DNA of 64,000 nt from Anodontia alba (Eukaryota; Mollusca; Bivalvia; Lucinida; Lucinidae). This document shows, one piece after another, positions 50,741-61,973 of the stretch. The position numbers and the translations under genes are program-made. The notes beneath the pieces were generated by a model. It worked only from the letters and a program-made list of their open reading frames with translations. It made no database searches and had not been told where the DNA came from. Each line of letters opens with the position of its first letter. Position 1 is the stretch's first letter. The stretch is from positions 67,286,812-67,350,811 of the forward strand of contig OZ024835.1 of assembly GCA_964016985.1 (NCBI GenBank). Reading direction: 5' to 3'.

Positions 50741-50890
50741 ATTAATTTCATCACGGTCAGTTTTAAAGGCCGATAGAATTCCAAGGAGCCACCCGATCAA
50801 CACACACTCAGTGATTTTATTACAGAACGTACTGTACGTATGGGATAGTGTTTGTTTAACTACCCTGAACCTAAAGTCGCATTTCTTTTC

Positions 50891-50892
50891 AG
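50891..50892 (+). promoter_or_regulatory. splice acceptor opening the Mab-21 exon
   Basis: AG preceded by the pyrimidine-rich cgcatttcttttc. Homology to Mab-21 proteins begins just downstream (HRDRLSTAIYQ), whereas the open frame upstream overlaps the end of a long repeat at 48938-50740. The upstream exon must end in phase 1. Confidence 0.65.
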
Positions 50893-53015
50893 GTAAAGAA
50901 TCCCTTTTCCAGGAACATCGAGACCGGTTATCAACTGCAATTTACCAAGTACTAGAGGCTGCTGGCATAAATAACGAAATCACAAACCTGCGAAGAGACC
51001 GCTGGTTAGAATTTGAAATTCTTAAAACTCTTACTGAGCGACTGAAACATTCAGAAAGATCTTTCTATGTGTTTGGTAGTCAGATTGAAGGAACAACACT
51101 ACCTGACCTACTTTCTGATACTGATATATTAATCAGTTATGACAAGATACCAGTTGTTGAAACCATAGAGAATGTACCAGAGAAAGGCGACAGCTACCTT
51201 ATATGTAGAGACGAACATACACCTGCTGGATATGTAAGACTGCAAAAGTGGGAAAATGGAAAGCCTTCTTTAGATGGCCGTCTACATTCTGTCGAGGGAA
51301 ATAGAGTGTTTGTAAATAATAAAGTCATCAAACGTAGACTCATGAAATACGGAAAACCACTAAAAGCATCTGATAAACATATATCTGGACCAGCGGTGAC
51401 ACTACCCAGTTCCGTACACGGAGAAATTCATGATATAGTTGGCGCATACAGATGCAAAGAATGGCCACAGTTCGCTAAAAGTTGGTTTGACAGACCTAGG
51501 CTGCACAACTGGCCTTCATCAGAGGTCCTAGACGAGTGTAAACATCTCGGATGTTTTGTTGTGCCTGTAGGACATCCTTTTAGTCCGGGACAAGACATGG
51601 AATGGAGAGTGTCGTTTTCCCTACAAGAACGACTTCTCGTATTCAATTTTAGCCCAGTGCAGCTGAAATGTTACGTTCTTCTTAAGACCATAAAGCAAGA
51701 ATTCATCGCTAAACGTATTAAAGAGAAATCACTAACGTCATACCATTTGAAAACATGTTTGTTTTATTTGTTCGAAGAAACTGATCACGGTTTTTGGAAT
51801 GCAAACAATATACTTAAATGTATACAACTATGTTTAGAACAGCTTTTAAAATGGATAACTGCAAGCTTTTGCCCAAATTATTTTATCCCAGAAGAAAATA
51901 TGTTTGACCGACATGTAAAAGGGACAGTCAGAGAGGAACTTAAATGTTGTCTACAGAATTTACTATATAATAACTTCAACTATATTTGTAATATAGAAAC
52001 CGGCTCGATTGGAGCGAGTTTATCCGGCAGTCATCCTTTAAGATCGCCGCCAGACAGGAATATACTTCTAAATGAAATAACAAAATACAAGATACAATGC
52101 AAGGGACTAGAGTATCGGATTTCAGAAAGTAACCGTTTACTTCGTATGGCAGAAAACAAATGCATCCCCGGCTTAAGCAGATTTATTTCATATCTAGAGG
52201 AGATTACAGTTAAGCTGGCACATATCAACACTATAACCGAACATACAGAAGAACAGACAGTAAAGGTTAAAAAGCGTATCCTACCATACCTGAATTTGAG
52301 TCAAACTTGTAACCAAATGGCTGAGCTGAGTAAAACTGAGAACGCGGCTGATGTAAAACATTGGAATGACTTGAAGTCCAAAGACGACTTTATGTCTTCT
52401 ACTCTAAAGCGCGTTGTATGTTTGTATACGTTAAATGAACTAAAACCTTGCCTACAAATTCTAAATGAATTAAAACAGGACACACGCACATTGATGGTAA
52501 ATGTTTGTTCATGTTCGGCTCAACAGAAATGCAAAATTCTTGTTGCTAAATTGAACAATGGTACACTGTCTAAGAACGAATTGGAAAAAGTATGTTTTGC
52601 TCCATGTGTTTCCTTTCTCCCTACAGAAGTAAAACTGGTACCATATCCACTGAGGTTCGAGATGACTAGAACATTTGGCATGTATCCCTGTTTGACAGGT
52701 GAGAAACACGCCTTCTGGTTTAAGTGGGCTGTAATTGATGGAACTTTTCTCCTAGAGCTAATGCTATTTTTGACCGCCAGTAGTCTTGGGATGCCAGAAA
52801 AGATCAATGAAGCTATTCAGAACATGGAACACGTAATTGGAAAAGACCCGGATCTTGGTCACAAAGAAACGTGCTTGAATGTATTAAGCTGGGTGTACAA
52901 AAGACAAGGTTTAAAAATGAAGGCACTGAACTGTTTGCGTCAGTCTGTAACTATTCGCCAGCGTTTCAACGCAGCATTCGTGCATATTATGTGTTTAGTG
53001 GCGGAGCAAATATAG
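50893..53015 (+). CDS. Mab-21 / cGAS-like nucleotidyltransferase, terminal exon
   Basis: About 706 codons. The chain resembles metazoan cGAS-like receptors (Mab-21 fold), which make a cyclic dinucleotide on sensing nucleic acid or other triggers. Numbered from the upstream in-frame ATG at 50688, the catalytic signature is GS at 130-131 (FGSQIEGTTLPD), D144 and D146 in LLSDTDILIS, and D248 in EIHDIVGAYRC. All three metal-binding positions are present, so activity is plausible. The helical half carries WRVSFS, SLTSYHLKTCLFYLFEETD and FCPNYFIPEENMF, typical of the family. Residues about 460-775 are helical, ending in a TPR-like segment. I see no clear zinc thumb. The start is set by acceptor cgcatttcttttcag ending at 50892. 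Codons upstream of it are repeat sequence, so the initiator lies in an unseen 5' exon. Confidence 0.85.
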
Positions 53016-53147
53016 AAGCGATACGACTTCTAATCGCCCAAAGAATATAAATATACCAAGGACATACCACAATCATGAAGAATTGCGGTATTCGAGTTTT
53101 CAAGATACCAGAGAAAGGGCTCAGCGATCCTAACATAACGAAATGAA

Positions 53148-53153
53148 AATAAA
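53148..53153 (+). terminator. candidate polyadenylation signal for the Mab-21 gene
   Basis: AATAAA, 133 bp after the stop codon and before the 39-bp minisatellite. Position and sequence suit a short 3' UTR. Confidence 0.5.
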
Positions 53154-53379
53154 AACTGAACTATGAGGAAGTAGGGGGAGACATTTTACGGCCGCCACAC
53201 GACCCTGAACACCAGCTGCAGTGAGGTCGTACAAATTCTGTTCGGTTGCCCATGGAAACAAAGAATACATAAAAGAACGAAAGTCAGAGTCTCGAGCTTA
53301 TTTGAGACTCTTATATAACAGCAATGTCGTTGCATGGCTGCCTACGCCCCTCTGCATTGCTTTTAAGCGGAACTCAATT

Positions 53380-53775
53380 TTCCAAGATATCAAAATGTGC
53401 TTAATGATCCCAAGGATTTTCCGATATCAGAATGGGCTTAATGATCCTAAGAATTTTCTAAGATCCCAGATTGGGGTTAATGATCCCAATTCCAAGAAAT
53501 CAGAATGGCCTTAATAATCCCAAGGATATCCAAGATATCAAAATGGGCTTAATGATCCCAAGGATTTTCCAAGATATCAGAATGGCCTTAATAATCCCAA
53601 GGATTTTCCAAGATATCAGAATGAGCTTAATGATCCAAGATATCAAAACTCAATTTTCCAAGATATCAAAATGGGCTTAATGATCCCAAGGATTTTCCAA
53701 GATATCAGAACGGCCTTAATAATCCCAAGGATTTTCCAACATATCAGAATGAGCTTAATGGTCTCAAGGATGTCC
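53380..53775. repeat. 39-bp minisatellite, ~10 units
   Basis: Unit CCAAGATATCAAAATGGGCT / TAATGATCCCAAGGATTTT. Variants with GGCCTTAATAATCCC alternate, suggesting a 78-bp higher-order period. Confidence 0.9.
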
Positions 53776-53967
53776 TGAAGTAACTCCAGATATTAACAAC
53801 AGAATACAATACACATGAAAATATTAAACATAGGGACGATTAGAAAAAGCAATAGCTACGAAACACAGCCCTCCCAAGGCACCAGATAAGAGTTAGATAA
53901 CATGAGATGACCACTTAAACATCACTTTCTCAAACTCAGAACGAGCAAACAAAAAGAGAACAGACGT

Positions 53968-54049
53968 AGCTAGCACTCCACTTAAATTTATATCGGACCC
54001 TTATGGGCCGACAACGGTCTGATATAGATTTACGTAGAGTGATAGCTGG
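53968..54049. mobile_element. MITE family I copy, decayed
   Basis: GCTAGCACTCCACTTAAATT ... GATATAGATTTACGTAGAGT. Confidence 0.75.
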
Positions 54050-54063
54050 TGGCGATACTCGAT

Positions 54064-54370
54064 ATAGTCGAACCTCAATAACTCAGCCTCTTTTGGACCA
54101 TGGAAATTTGTTCGAGATATGAGAATTTTTTTAGATATTCTAGACAATAATGGTATGTTTAGTGTACTCATTGCAATCGCCTCATCGAGGTGATTCTAAT
54201 GATTTCACACAACATACAATTTCAATAAGAAAATTTCCTTATTATGTATGAAATAAGAAAATTTCCTTAATCATATGTTTTCTTGAGCTATCGAAAGGGA
54301 CTCAAAAACGAGTTTGAATTAGCAATGGTAAACGAGCTATCAGGGTTCGAGCTATTGAGGTTCGACTGTA
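54064..54370. mobile_element. MITE family C copy
   Basis: TAGTCGAACCTCAATAACTC to GAGGTTCGACTGTA, with an imperfect hairpin; opposite orientation to 3583-3945. Confidence 0.87.
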
Positions 54371-54814
54371 ATAGATGGTCAACGGAACTGCAACGAAAGT
54401 ACTGTCTAGTTATGGTCAACTATGTAGTAATATACTCTTAAAAGAATGTCCTGGGCAGCAATGAACACACTCACAAAGCCAAAGAGTTAAGTTTTATGGA
54501 CAGACTTGCAAGTTTCGGCCAATTAGGTTTCATCAGTGACCCTCTTGTATGTTTTGCAAATAACCTGGAATGGGTTCAATTATTACAAAGGATTAGAAAT
54601 ATAATTGTTCAATGCGGTTTTACAGACACGCCACGTCACATTAAATACAATTCCATTGAATAAGAGTTGGTCAGTCCATGCAGGGATACCATAACTTATC
54701 AGTGGATGAACGCATTAACCATTTCATCACCGAGTTACTGAGGTGGACTCTTCCATTCTTGAAATTGGACATGTCCACTGATGCGAATTGGGGTTTCAGT
54801 CTAAAATCAAAAAC

Positions 54815-54895
54815 AGAAAGTCAAACAGTGCAGATCCTGATGAGACGGCTCATTATGAGTCGTCTCATCTGGCTCTACACTGTTTGCACAGGTAT
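54815..54895. repeat. palindrome family H copy
   Basis: CAGTGCAGATCCTGATGAGA ... TCTCATCTGGCTCTACACTG. Confidence 0.85.
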
Positions 54896-54990
54896 TGAAC
54901 GGATTAATCATATCAACAGACATCTCTTCACCATGATGACACAAGATTGTGGGCTCGAATTCATACCGATAGTCAGAGCGAAAGAAAAAT

Positions 54991-55350
54991 ATAGTAAAAC
55001 CTCAATGACTCGAACGCCGATGGCTCGTTTACCATTTCTAATTCAAATTCGTTTTTGAGACCCTAGGAAATTCTCTTGATAGTCCAAGAAAACAAATATT
55101 TATGGATATTTTAGAGAAATTTAAGTATTTCATTATGAAACTATGTTGTGCGCACTCATTCGAGTGGCATTATCAAGGTGATTCTAATGAGTACACACAA
55201 CATACATCGAAGTCGAAAAAACATCTCTAAATAATATCTATTTGCCTCCTGACTGGCGTTATGATTAACCTTCAGTTGCTCGAACTACCCATGTCTAGAA
55301 CAAATTCACATGGTCCCAAAGATGTTCGAGTTACTGAATTTTGTATGTAC
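54991..55350. mobile_element. MITE family C copy
   Basis: TAGTAAAACCTCAATGACTC to GTTACTGAATTTTGTATG; ends worn, hairpin present. Confidence 0.8.
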
Positions 55351-55534
55351 TAGTAAAATATAAGTGAAGGTACACAGAAAATGCCACAATGCACATTCCT
55401 CCAGAGGTACCAAAGGAGGGGTAAAGAACAAATAAGGACAAATCTACTAATAAACGAAAGAAAGCACAAACAGAAAGAAAACTGGAAGCAAAGTGCGCAG
55501 CCATTGAATAGATGACCATAATGTTACATGAAAC

Positions 55535-55928
55535 ATTAGAACCATAACACACGAAAACAAACAGAAAGCAAAGAAACCATAATACGAAAACAAACAGAAA
55601 GCAAAGAAACCATAACACACGAAAGCAAACAAAAAGCAAAGAAAACCATAACACACGAAATCAAACAGAAAGCAAAGAAACCATAACACACGAAAACAAA
55701 CAGAAAATAAAGAAACCATAATACGAAAACAAGCAGAAAGCAAAGAAACCATAACATACGAAATCAGACAGAAAGCAAAAAAAAAAAAAAAAAAAAGATT
55801 CATAACATACGAAATCAAACAGAAAGCAAAGAAATCATAACACGAAAACAAACAGAAAGCAAAGAAACCGTAACACACGAAAACATGTAGAAAGCAAAGA
55901 AACCATAACACACGACATAACACACGAA

Positions 55929-55974
<46 letters not shown>

Positions 55975-56110
55975 ATAACACTCGAAATCAAACAGAAAGC
56001 AAAGAACCCATAACACACGAAAACAAACGGAAAGCAAAGAAACCATAACACGAAAACAAACAGAAAGCAAAGAAACCATAACACACGAAAAAAAGAAAGA
56101 AAGCAAAGTA
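55535..56110. repeat. 33-35-bp A-rich minisatellite
   Basis: Unit AAACCATAACACACGAAAAC / AAACAGAAAGCAAAG, about 15 units, broken by two long poly-A runs. The long open frames on the minus strand here (Phe/Cys/Leu-rich) are products of this repeat, not genes. Confidence 0.93.
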
Positions 56111-56467
56111 GACGGTCGTAGGGCTGGTGATATACTGCTAAGATTAGTTGAAAGAAAATCACCATTAAAATATCCGTATTAGAATTAAGGGTAAAGTTTA
56201 AAACTAGTTTAAGAAACATCATAGCAAGAAACCATAACGCAAGAAATCAAACAGAAAGCAAAGTATACAGTCGTATAGCGGGTGATTGTAATGCTAAAAT
56301 TTGTTCAAAGATTATGACATTGAAATATCCGCCTCAGAATTAAGGGTGGAGTTTCGATCGAGTCGAGTAAAACAAGTTTAAGATCCCGGGAGGTATTTCT
56401 GTTGACATTCCCAAGTAGGTTCTTCCATTGCAGTTCTTTTTTGTTTGTATTTCGGTTATTGCAACTA

Positions 56468-56573
56468 CCCAGCGAGCACAACGTTTATACAATGTCGTCT
56501 AAACGTCGATGCAACGTCATGACGTTGCATCGACGTTGAGACGACGTTGTATAGACGTCGTGTGCTTGCTGGA
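56468..56573. mobile_element. MITE family I-like palindrome
   Basis: CCCAGCGAGCACAACGTTTA ... GACGTTGCATCGACGTTG back to GCTTGCTGG; near-perfect, with ACGT repeats. Confidence 0.88.
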
Positions 56574-56713
56574 TAAGCGTTGTGTCTTATCATTGTTTAT
56601 TCCTCACATATTTTTCTTTCGGTTTATGGAAGGCTGTGCATTTTGGGCGTGGCCTCTCTTGAGTAAACGCATTTATAGCTTCTAAATAAATATATTGCAG
56701 AAAACGGAATAAG

Positions 56714-56813
56714 CCCAGCAGGTACATGACTTTATAGAACGTCGCATTTACGTCATCGACGTTAATGTGATGTTATATAAACGTCACGTGCCCGCCCGCT
56801 GGGAATGTACGTA
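56714..56813. mobile_element. MITE family I-like palindrome
   Basis: CCCAGCAGGTACATGACTTT ... ACGTCACGTGCCCGCCCGCTGGG; more mismatches than the neighbour. Confidence 0.75.
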
Positions 56814-57239
56814 TTAACAAAAACGTAATAAAACTGCAAATACGACAAAACAATGTACAACAATAATTTTGTTTTCTTTCAGAATCTATTGAAATATCAA
56901 ACGAATTTTAACAAAATGACAAAAGCAAAATAGAGAAACTGATAATGCCCTTTGGTGCGTGTTCAGAAACAGACGTGAAATTGCAAAAATGTATACAAAG
57001 TTCCTGAAGCTGTCAAAATTAAGTAAAATGTATGATAAGTAAAAAATACATAATTCCAAAACTAAATATTACAATAAAACACACTTAATCATAAACACTA
57101 TTAAAGCAAAGGGCCAAATGGCATCTGAAGCCAGAACACAACGATAAATAGGACTACGATGGGTCAGACAACAGAACAGATAGTCAGAACCCAACCTTCT
57201 AAAACATAATGCGAATGAGGATGGATCCGTCATTCAATC

Positions 57240-57540
57240 TAAGGGTCGACTCACCGTCGGTGTTTGTGAATTTGTGTCCTTCTTTGTGATATTTCACTGA
57301 TGGGATAGAAGGCCCATATGCGGACCTAATATATGAGCTGCGTCGAAGTTAAGGGCAAGATTTCGTGCGAATAAAACTGGTTTTAGCCTTGCCCCTCCGT
57401 AGATTTTTCTATTGACTGTTTGAAGGCAATTCCTCTACTCCATATGCGGTTCCTCGGGAAGAATATGTTTCTAAATTGTGAATAATAGGAAGACATAAAC
57501 TTTGTATAATCAAAGTACTGACAGCACCGGTGGGTCGATT
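57240..57540. repeat. diverged repeat related to 46560-47150
   Basis: GATATTTCACTGATGGGATA ... TATGCGGACC ... AAGATTTCGTGCGAATAAAA. No function seen. Confidence 0.45.
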
Positions 57541-57594
57541 TCTCTGAGTGTAGGCTGGGAGACTGTTTCATTCAACCATTAACTTCCGTCAATT

Positions 57595-57668
57595 TGAGCA
57601 AACAGTGCAGACACTGATCAGACGCCGCAATATGCGGCGTCTGATCTGGGTCTGCACTGTTTGTCAAT
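57595..57668. repeat. palindrome family H copy
   Basis: AACAGTGCAGACACTGATCA GACGCCGC ... complement; good stem. Confidence 0.88.
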
Positions 57669-57948
57669 GTCCCAAATGTCCCAGTTCAGGTTTTACAGAT
57701 AACCCACTATCAAACAGCACTCTGACGTCAGAGCGACAAGAATAGAACGGCTATAAATAACCGTTACCAGAATTTCGTCTAACGCGCGTTTTGATTACAC
57801 TAGTCAATGACAATCACTTGGACAACTACCTTAAGGAAATTTTGGCATTCGTATATTTCTGAAAACAATCGACCCAAAAAGGCGGTCAGCTGTATTCGGT
57901 CAGCTCATAGGCATTCATTTTAAAATGTCTCCTTATATTCAAGTTATT

Positions 57949-58084
57949 TCAAGGATAACAAAATAATGGCCAGGGGCGATCGCATGGTTTCTTCTCAGAA
58001 CAGTAGCATATCCAAGCAGTACATGAATTGCATCTTTCTGTTGACTTCATGCAGGTGCTCTTCGTAAAGCGACGTACTCTGCAC
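57949..58084 (-). CDS. cysteine-rich peptide exon 2 (terminal)
   Basis: Acceptor catttattttag; 136 bp to the TGA at 57949. It carries eight cysteines, with a dense RCNSCTAWICYC centre and an aromatic tail (CDRPWPLFCYP). The upstream open frame across the acceptor is short and unremarkable. No clear AATAAA was seen in the 250 bp that follow on the minus strand. Confidence 0.6.
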
Positions 58085-59005
58085 CTAAAATAAATGACCG
58101 CATAATCACCTTGTGCAACCGAATTTCCGACCTTGGGCATTTTTTGCAATATTACACGTTATGTGAAAACATGGATGGAGGTAAGAAGACGATTTTTGCA
58201 ATTTCTTATCATTCACGTGGAAGTGCATGTAAGATAGTAATAAAGTATCGGTTATTGCTTTTAAATTGTCGTTCTGGCAGAAAATCTATACGTTCCGGTT
58301 AAACTTGTGCAGGTAACAAAAACATATACAAAAAAGAACGGTCATTTTCTGCAAGACGTTTTCTAAGTACGTTGCAGCCAGGAAATAAACAAAAATCAAA
58401 CTATACCCCCTACATCAATCAGATGTTATCCCGTGTGCATTAAAGACAATGGAGTGTAAAATCCGCTTTGATTTCATTAATGTCTTCCGATCGTATGAAA
58501 CCAAGGCCAAGAACCTACTACAACAGGAATCGGTGATGCGGGGCCCGAACTGTTTTGGGCATTTGTTTTACATGTAATGACATACATTTGCCTCGGAAAA
58601 TGTACTTTTTCTTCCATGACGAATAACGGTTTAACCCATTTACGTCTGGCGTGAAAGGGACATTGTGTAAACCCATGAAATCTACACTACTTGCACCAAC
58701 GAAAAAATTGAGGAATTTCTATGTAACATGATAATAATAAAACCTAACGAGACACCATTTCTATCGGGAATGGTTCGGTCCAAATTAAGGTAGAAGAGCC
58801 CAACCCGGGTTAAAAATCACTAGCGCAGATGATCAGAGTTATTACGCTTTATTATTTTTCAAATAACCAGCTCTTTTTCCCACTTGTAGTAATTAAAAAT
58901 GCTAAAATTCGTCTCCTTATGTATTTCTATACAATGTTTATACGTAACGTGCATCACTGCATCAAATCTCCCAAAGCCGTAAATTCAGTTGCATCTGGTT
59001 ACGTC

Positions 59006-59060
<55 letters not shown>

Positions 59061-61973
59061 AAACGTATACGTATAAGTCATTGCTGTAGATCAGCCATCT
59101 CCTTGTATGATTTCCAACATACCTATTTAACTGAGTGTTTAACCTTTTTACAACAACCACATTCCTGCAACAGCCGATTTCGTATTGCCCAAAAGAGGCT
59201 GTCATAGAGAGGGGTTGCACTATATGCTGAATGAAACATGAGAGAATGTTTCTTCCGGGCACATGTGGAGAGTGAACTCCAAGATAGGGCCTTTGCTACC
59301 TGCATCAAAATCATAACAATGCAGTCGACTCTCATTATCTCGAATTCCAAGGGACTCTCTGAAACACTTCGAGATATCCGTACCTCGACATATCAGGTTT
59401 TCGGAAATGAGAAAAACAATAAATCGAACAGCACATTTAACAAATGAATATGTAATGTGACTCCTGAAATTAGAGATATATTGAAAATATTGTGGAAAAG
59501 AGGAGAAATTGCTCCTAAGGAGCAATTTCTCCTCTTTTCCACAATATTTTGTTACCTGTTGTTAGATGTCCCTGTTAAAACAGGGACGAGATTTTCACTT
59601 CGAGATAAGCGATTATTCGAGATAAGTGAGGTCGAGATAACGGGAGTCGACTGTATGTAGAATATGTAATCTTACCTGACTACAGTGGGTTTACCAGTTA
59701 ATCCGGAATATGTGATCTTATGTGAATATATGGGTTTCCCTGGTAATCCAGAATATGTGACCTCATCTGATTGCGTGGCTTTCCCTGTTAATCCGGAATA
59801 TGTCACCAACATGCCTGCGTGACATTCCCTGCTAATCCAGAATATGTGACCTCCTCTGGCTGTGTGTGGGTTTTCCTGCTAATCCTGAATATGTGACCTT
59901 ATCTGACTGTGTGGCTTTCCTTGCTAGTCCAGAATATGACTTCATCTGAGTGTGTGTGGCTTTCCCTGCTAATCCAGAACATGTGACCTTATCTGACTGT
60001 GTGGCTTTCACTGCTAATCCAGAATATGTGACCTTATCTGACTATTTGGCATTCCTTAGGAGTCCAGAATATGTGACTTCATCTGACTGCGTATGGCTTT
60101 CCCTGCTAATCCAGAGTATGTGACCTTATCTGACTATGTGACTTTCCCTGCTAATCCAGAATATGTGACCTTATCTGACTTATGTAAACCCAGGAAGTCT
60201 ACACTACTTGCACCATTGATGAAATTGAGGAATTTCTATGTAACATGATAATAATAAAACCTAACGAGACACCCTTTCTATTGGGAATGGTTCGGTCCAA
60301 ATTAAGGTAGAAGAATCCAACCCGGGTTAAAAAAATCACTAGTGCAGATGATTAGAGTTATTACGCTTTATTATTTTTCAAATAACAAGCTCTTTATTCC
60401 ACTTGTAGTAATTAAAAATGCTAAAATTCGTCTCCTTATCCTTAAAATTCGTCTCCTTATGTGGCTTTTCTTGGGAGTCCAGAATAAGTGACCTTATCTG
60501 ATTGCGTGGCTTTCACTGCTAATCCAGAATATGTGACCTTATCAGACTATGTGACTTTTCCTGCTAATCCAGAATATGTGACCTTATCTGACTATCTGGC
60601 TTTCCCTGCTAATCAGAATATAAGACTTCACCTGACTGTGTGTGGCTTTCCTTGGGTGTCTAGAATATGTGACTTCATCTGACTGCGTGTGGCTTTCCCT
60701 TCTAATCCGGAATATGTGACATTGTCTGACTATGTGGCGCTTTCATTGCTAGTCCGAAATATCTGACCTTATCTGACTGCGTGGCTTTTATTGCTAATCC
60801 GGAATTTGTGACCTTATCTGACTGTGCGGCTTTCACTGCTAATCCGGAATTTGTGATCTTATCCGACTGTGAAGCTTTACCTGCTTATCCGGAATATGTG
60901 ACCTCATCTGACAGTGTAGCTTTCCCTGCTATTCTTGAATATGTGATCTTATCCATTACGAAAACACACCTATTCAAATAAATAGAAATTTTCACCTCCA
61001 AAAACTGAAAATTTTCGGATGAAAAATTTTGATATTTTTCATATTTCTGCTCAAAAACATAGATTGTGGGTACTCGTTAGAACCGCCCCAGCGAGGCGGT
61101 TCTAACGAGTACCCACAATCTATGATTTTACCTGAAATAGGGAAAAATAATGTATACCCCTGTGAACCCCAGTTTTACTATATAAAAGTAGGGTTTAAGG
61201 GGGTCAAAATTATATAGGTATGTTTTCGTGATGCGACTGTTGTGGCTTTACCTATTAATCCGGAATCTGTGACCTCACCTGACTGTTTGTATTTTTCTGC
61301 AAATTCGGAATTTGTAACCACTAGATATCTGACTGCGTGGCTTTCCCTGCTAATCCAGAATATGTAACCTTATCTGACTGTGTGGCTTTCCCTGCTAATC
61401 TGGAATTTTTACCGTATCTAACTGTGTGGCTTTTCCTGCTAATATCGAATATTGGCCTCATCTGACTGTGTGGATTTCGCGGCTGATCCAGAATATATGT
61501 CTCTATTTGATTAAGAGGCCTTTAATCGGATTCTGTAGAAGCTGTTTACCAATCATCCATCGACGTCCGACATCGCAAATAAACTGTATAATTAGTAAAT
61601 TTTAAAATTCTACCGCGGTTTAACTGTATTTACAAACAGATTAAGAAGACATTTTGCATTACTTAACGTATTGGGATTTAGTGTTTGAGTAATTATCTGT
61701 CTGTTTGCTAACTTTTAGTATTCTTGTATAATTAATAAAATTAAAAAATCAAATGTTTGATAATTCTAATAAAATAAATGATAATTTTAATAAAATTTAA
61801 AACTTCTCTTACCATTTCGGACATGAAATCTTGAAGAATCCTCCTTGAAGGCAAAGATTTTCAGTATAATAACGTGTGCTGTTTGACACTTTTGAGATGC
61901 CCCCTACTCTTAGCACGTGCAACAACACTAGAACAAAACCAGTGCAACACAGTGTGTGTTTCATTCTCACCAT
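57949..61973 (-). CDS. secreted cysteine-rich peptide, two-exon gene, family unknown
   Basis: Exon 1 is 61973-61813 and exon 2 is 58084-57949. Exon 1 ends in phase 2 and exon 2 begins with the single base needed, so the junction rebuilds a codon and the frame stays open to a TGA. The precursor is 98 residues. Residues 1-25 form a signal peptide (basic start, then a hydrophobic core GFVLVLLHVL). An NST sequon is at 31. Ten cysteines sit at 41, 51, 55, 65, 72, 75, 80, 82, 88 and 96, an even number allowing five disulfides. The 3.7 kb intron holds a minisatellite, MITEs and a microsatellite. Size, charge and architecture recall molluscan host-defence peptides, but spacing does not match any big defensin, macin or mytilin pattern I can recall. 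A shell-matrix or signalling role is equally open. I do not recognise the family. Confidence 0.6.
58666..58920. repeat. ~255-bp segment also present at 60183-60460
   Basis: TGTAAACCCATGAAATCTAC ... GGTTCGGTCCAAATTAAGGT ... AATTCGTCTCCTTAT. Roughly 90-95% alike by eye. Confidence 0.9.
59009..59057. repeat. (AC)n microsatellite
   Basis: About 24 CA units, in the intron of the cysteine-rich peptide gene. Confidence 0.95.
59322..59654. mobile_element. MITE family D copy, complete
   Basis: CAGTCGACTCTCATTATCTC to GATAACGGGAGTCGACTGTA; perfect GTGGAAAAGAGGAGAAATTG hairpin. Confidence 0.92.
60183..60460. repeat. duplicate of 58666-58920 inside the minisatellite
   Basis: TGTAAACCCAGGAAGTCTAC ... 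with the terminal AAAATTCGTCTCCTTAT repeated twice. Confidence 0.9.
60954..61233. mobile_element. MITE family A copy inside the minisatellite
   Basis: CATTACGAAAACACACCTAT to GGTATGTTTTCGTGATG; near-perfect GTACTCGTTAGAACCGCC hairpin. Confidence 0.92.
61813..61973 (-). CDS. cysteine-rich peptide exon 1 (signal peptide)
   Basis: ATG at 61973, donor AAATG|gtaaga, 161 bp ending in phase 2. It encodes MVRMKHTLCC, a hydrophobic core, and the first mature cysteines (NLCLQGGFFKISCPK). A pyrimidine tract and AG (acctttcag) end 1-2 bp before the ATG. The ATG may therefore open an exon behind a 5' UTR intron, or the AG may be chance. Confidence 0.6.

Larger units (their letters stand above)
59660..61500. 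repeat. 45-bp minisatellite with two insertions
   Basis: Unit GACTGTGTGGCTTTCCCTGC / TAATCCAGAATATGTGACCT / TATCT. About 30 units, divided by the segment at 60183-60460 and by a MITE at 60954-61233. The 45-bp period keeps frame, so a 15-residue peptide repeat (CVAFPANPEYVTLSD) is readable over short stretches. Confidence 0.9.

Noticed and set aside
50688..50892. N-terminal 68 codons of the Mab-21 open frame
   Set aside because: They lie in the end of a dispersed repeat and upstream of a strong acceptor; similarity to the family begins only after 50893.
55447..56222. Several overlapping minus-strand open frames of 73-219 codons rich in Phe, Cys and Leu
   Set aside because: They are translations of the 33-35-bp A-rich minisatellite and poly-A runs; no composition or motif of a real protein.
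59660..61500. CRISPR-like array of 45-bp repeats
   Set aside because: Units are contiguous without unique spacers, in a eukaryotic intron; it is a minisatellite.
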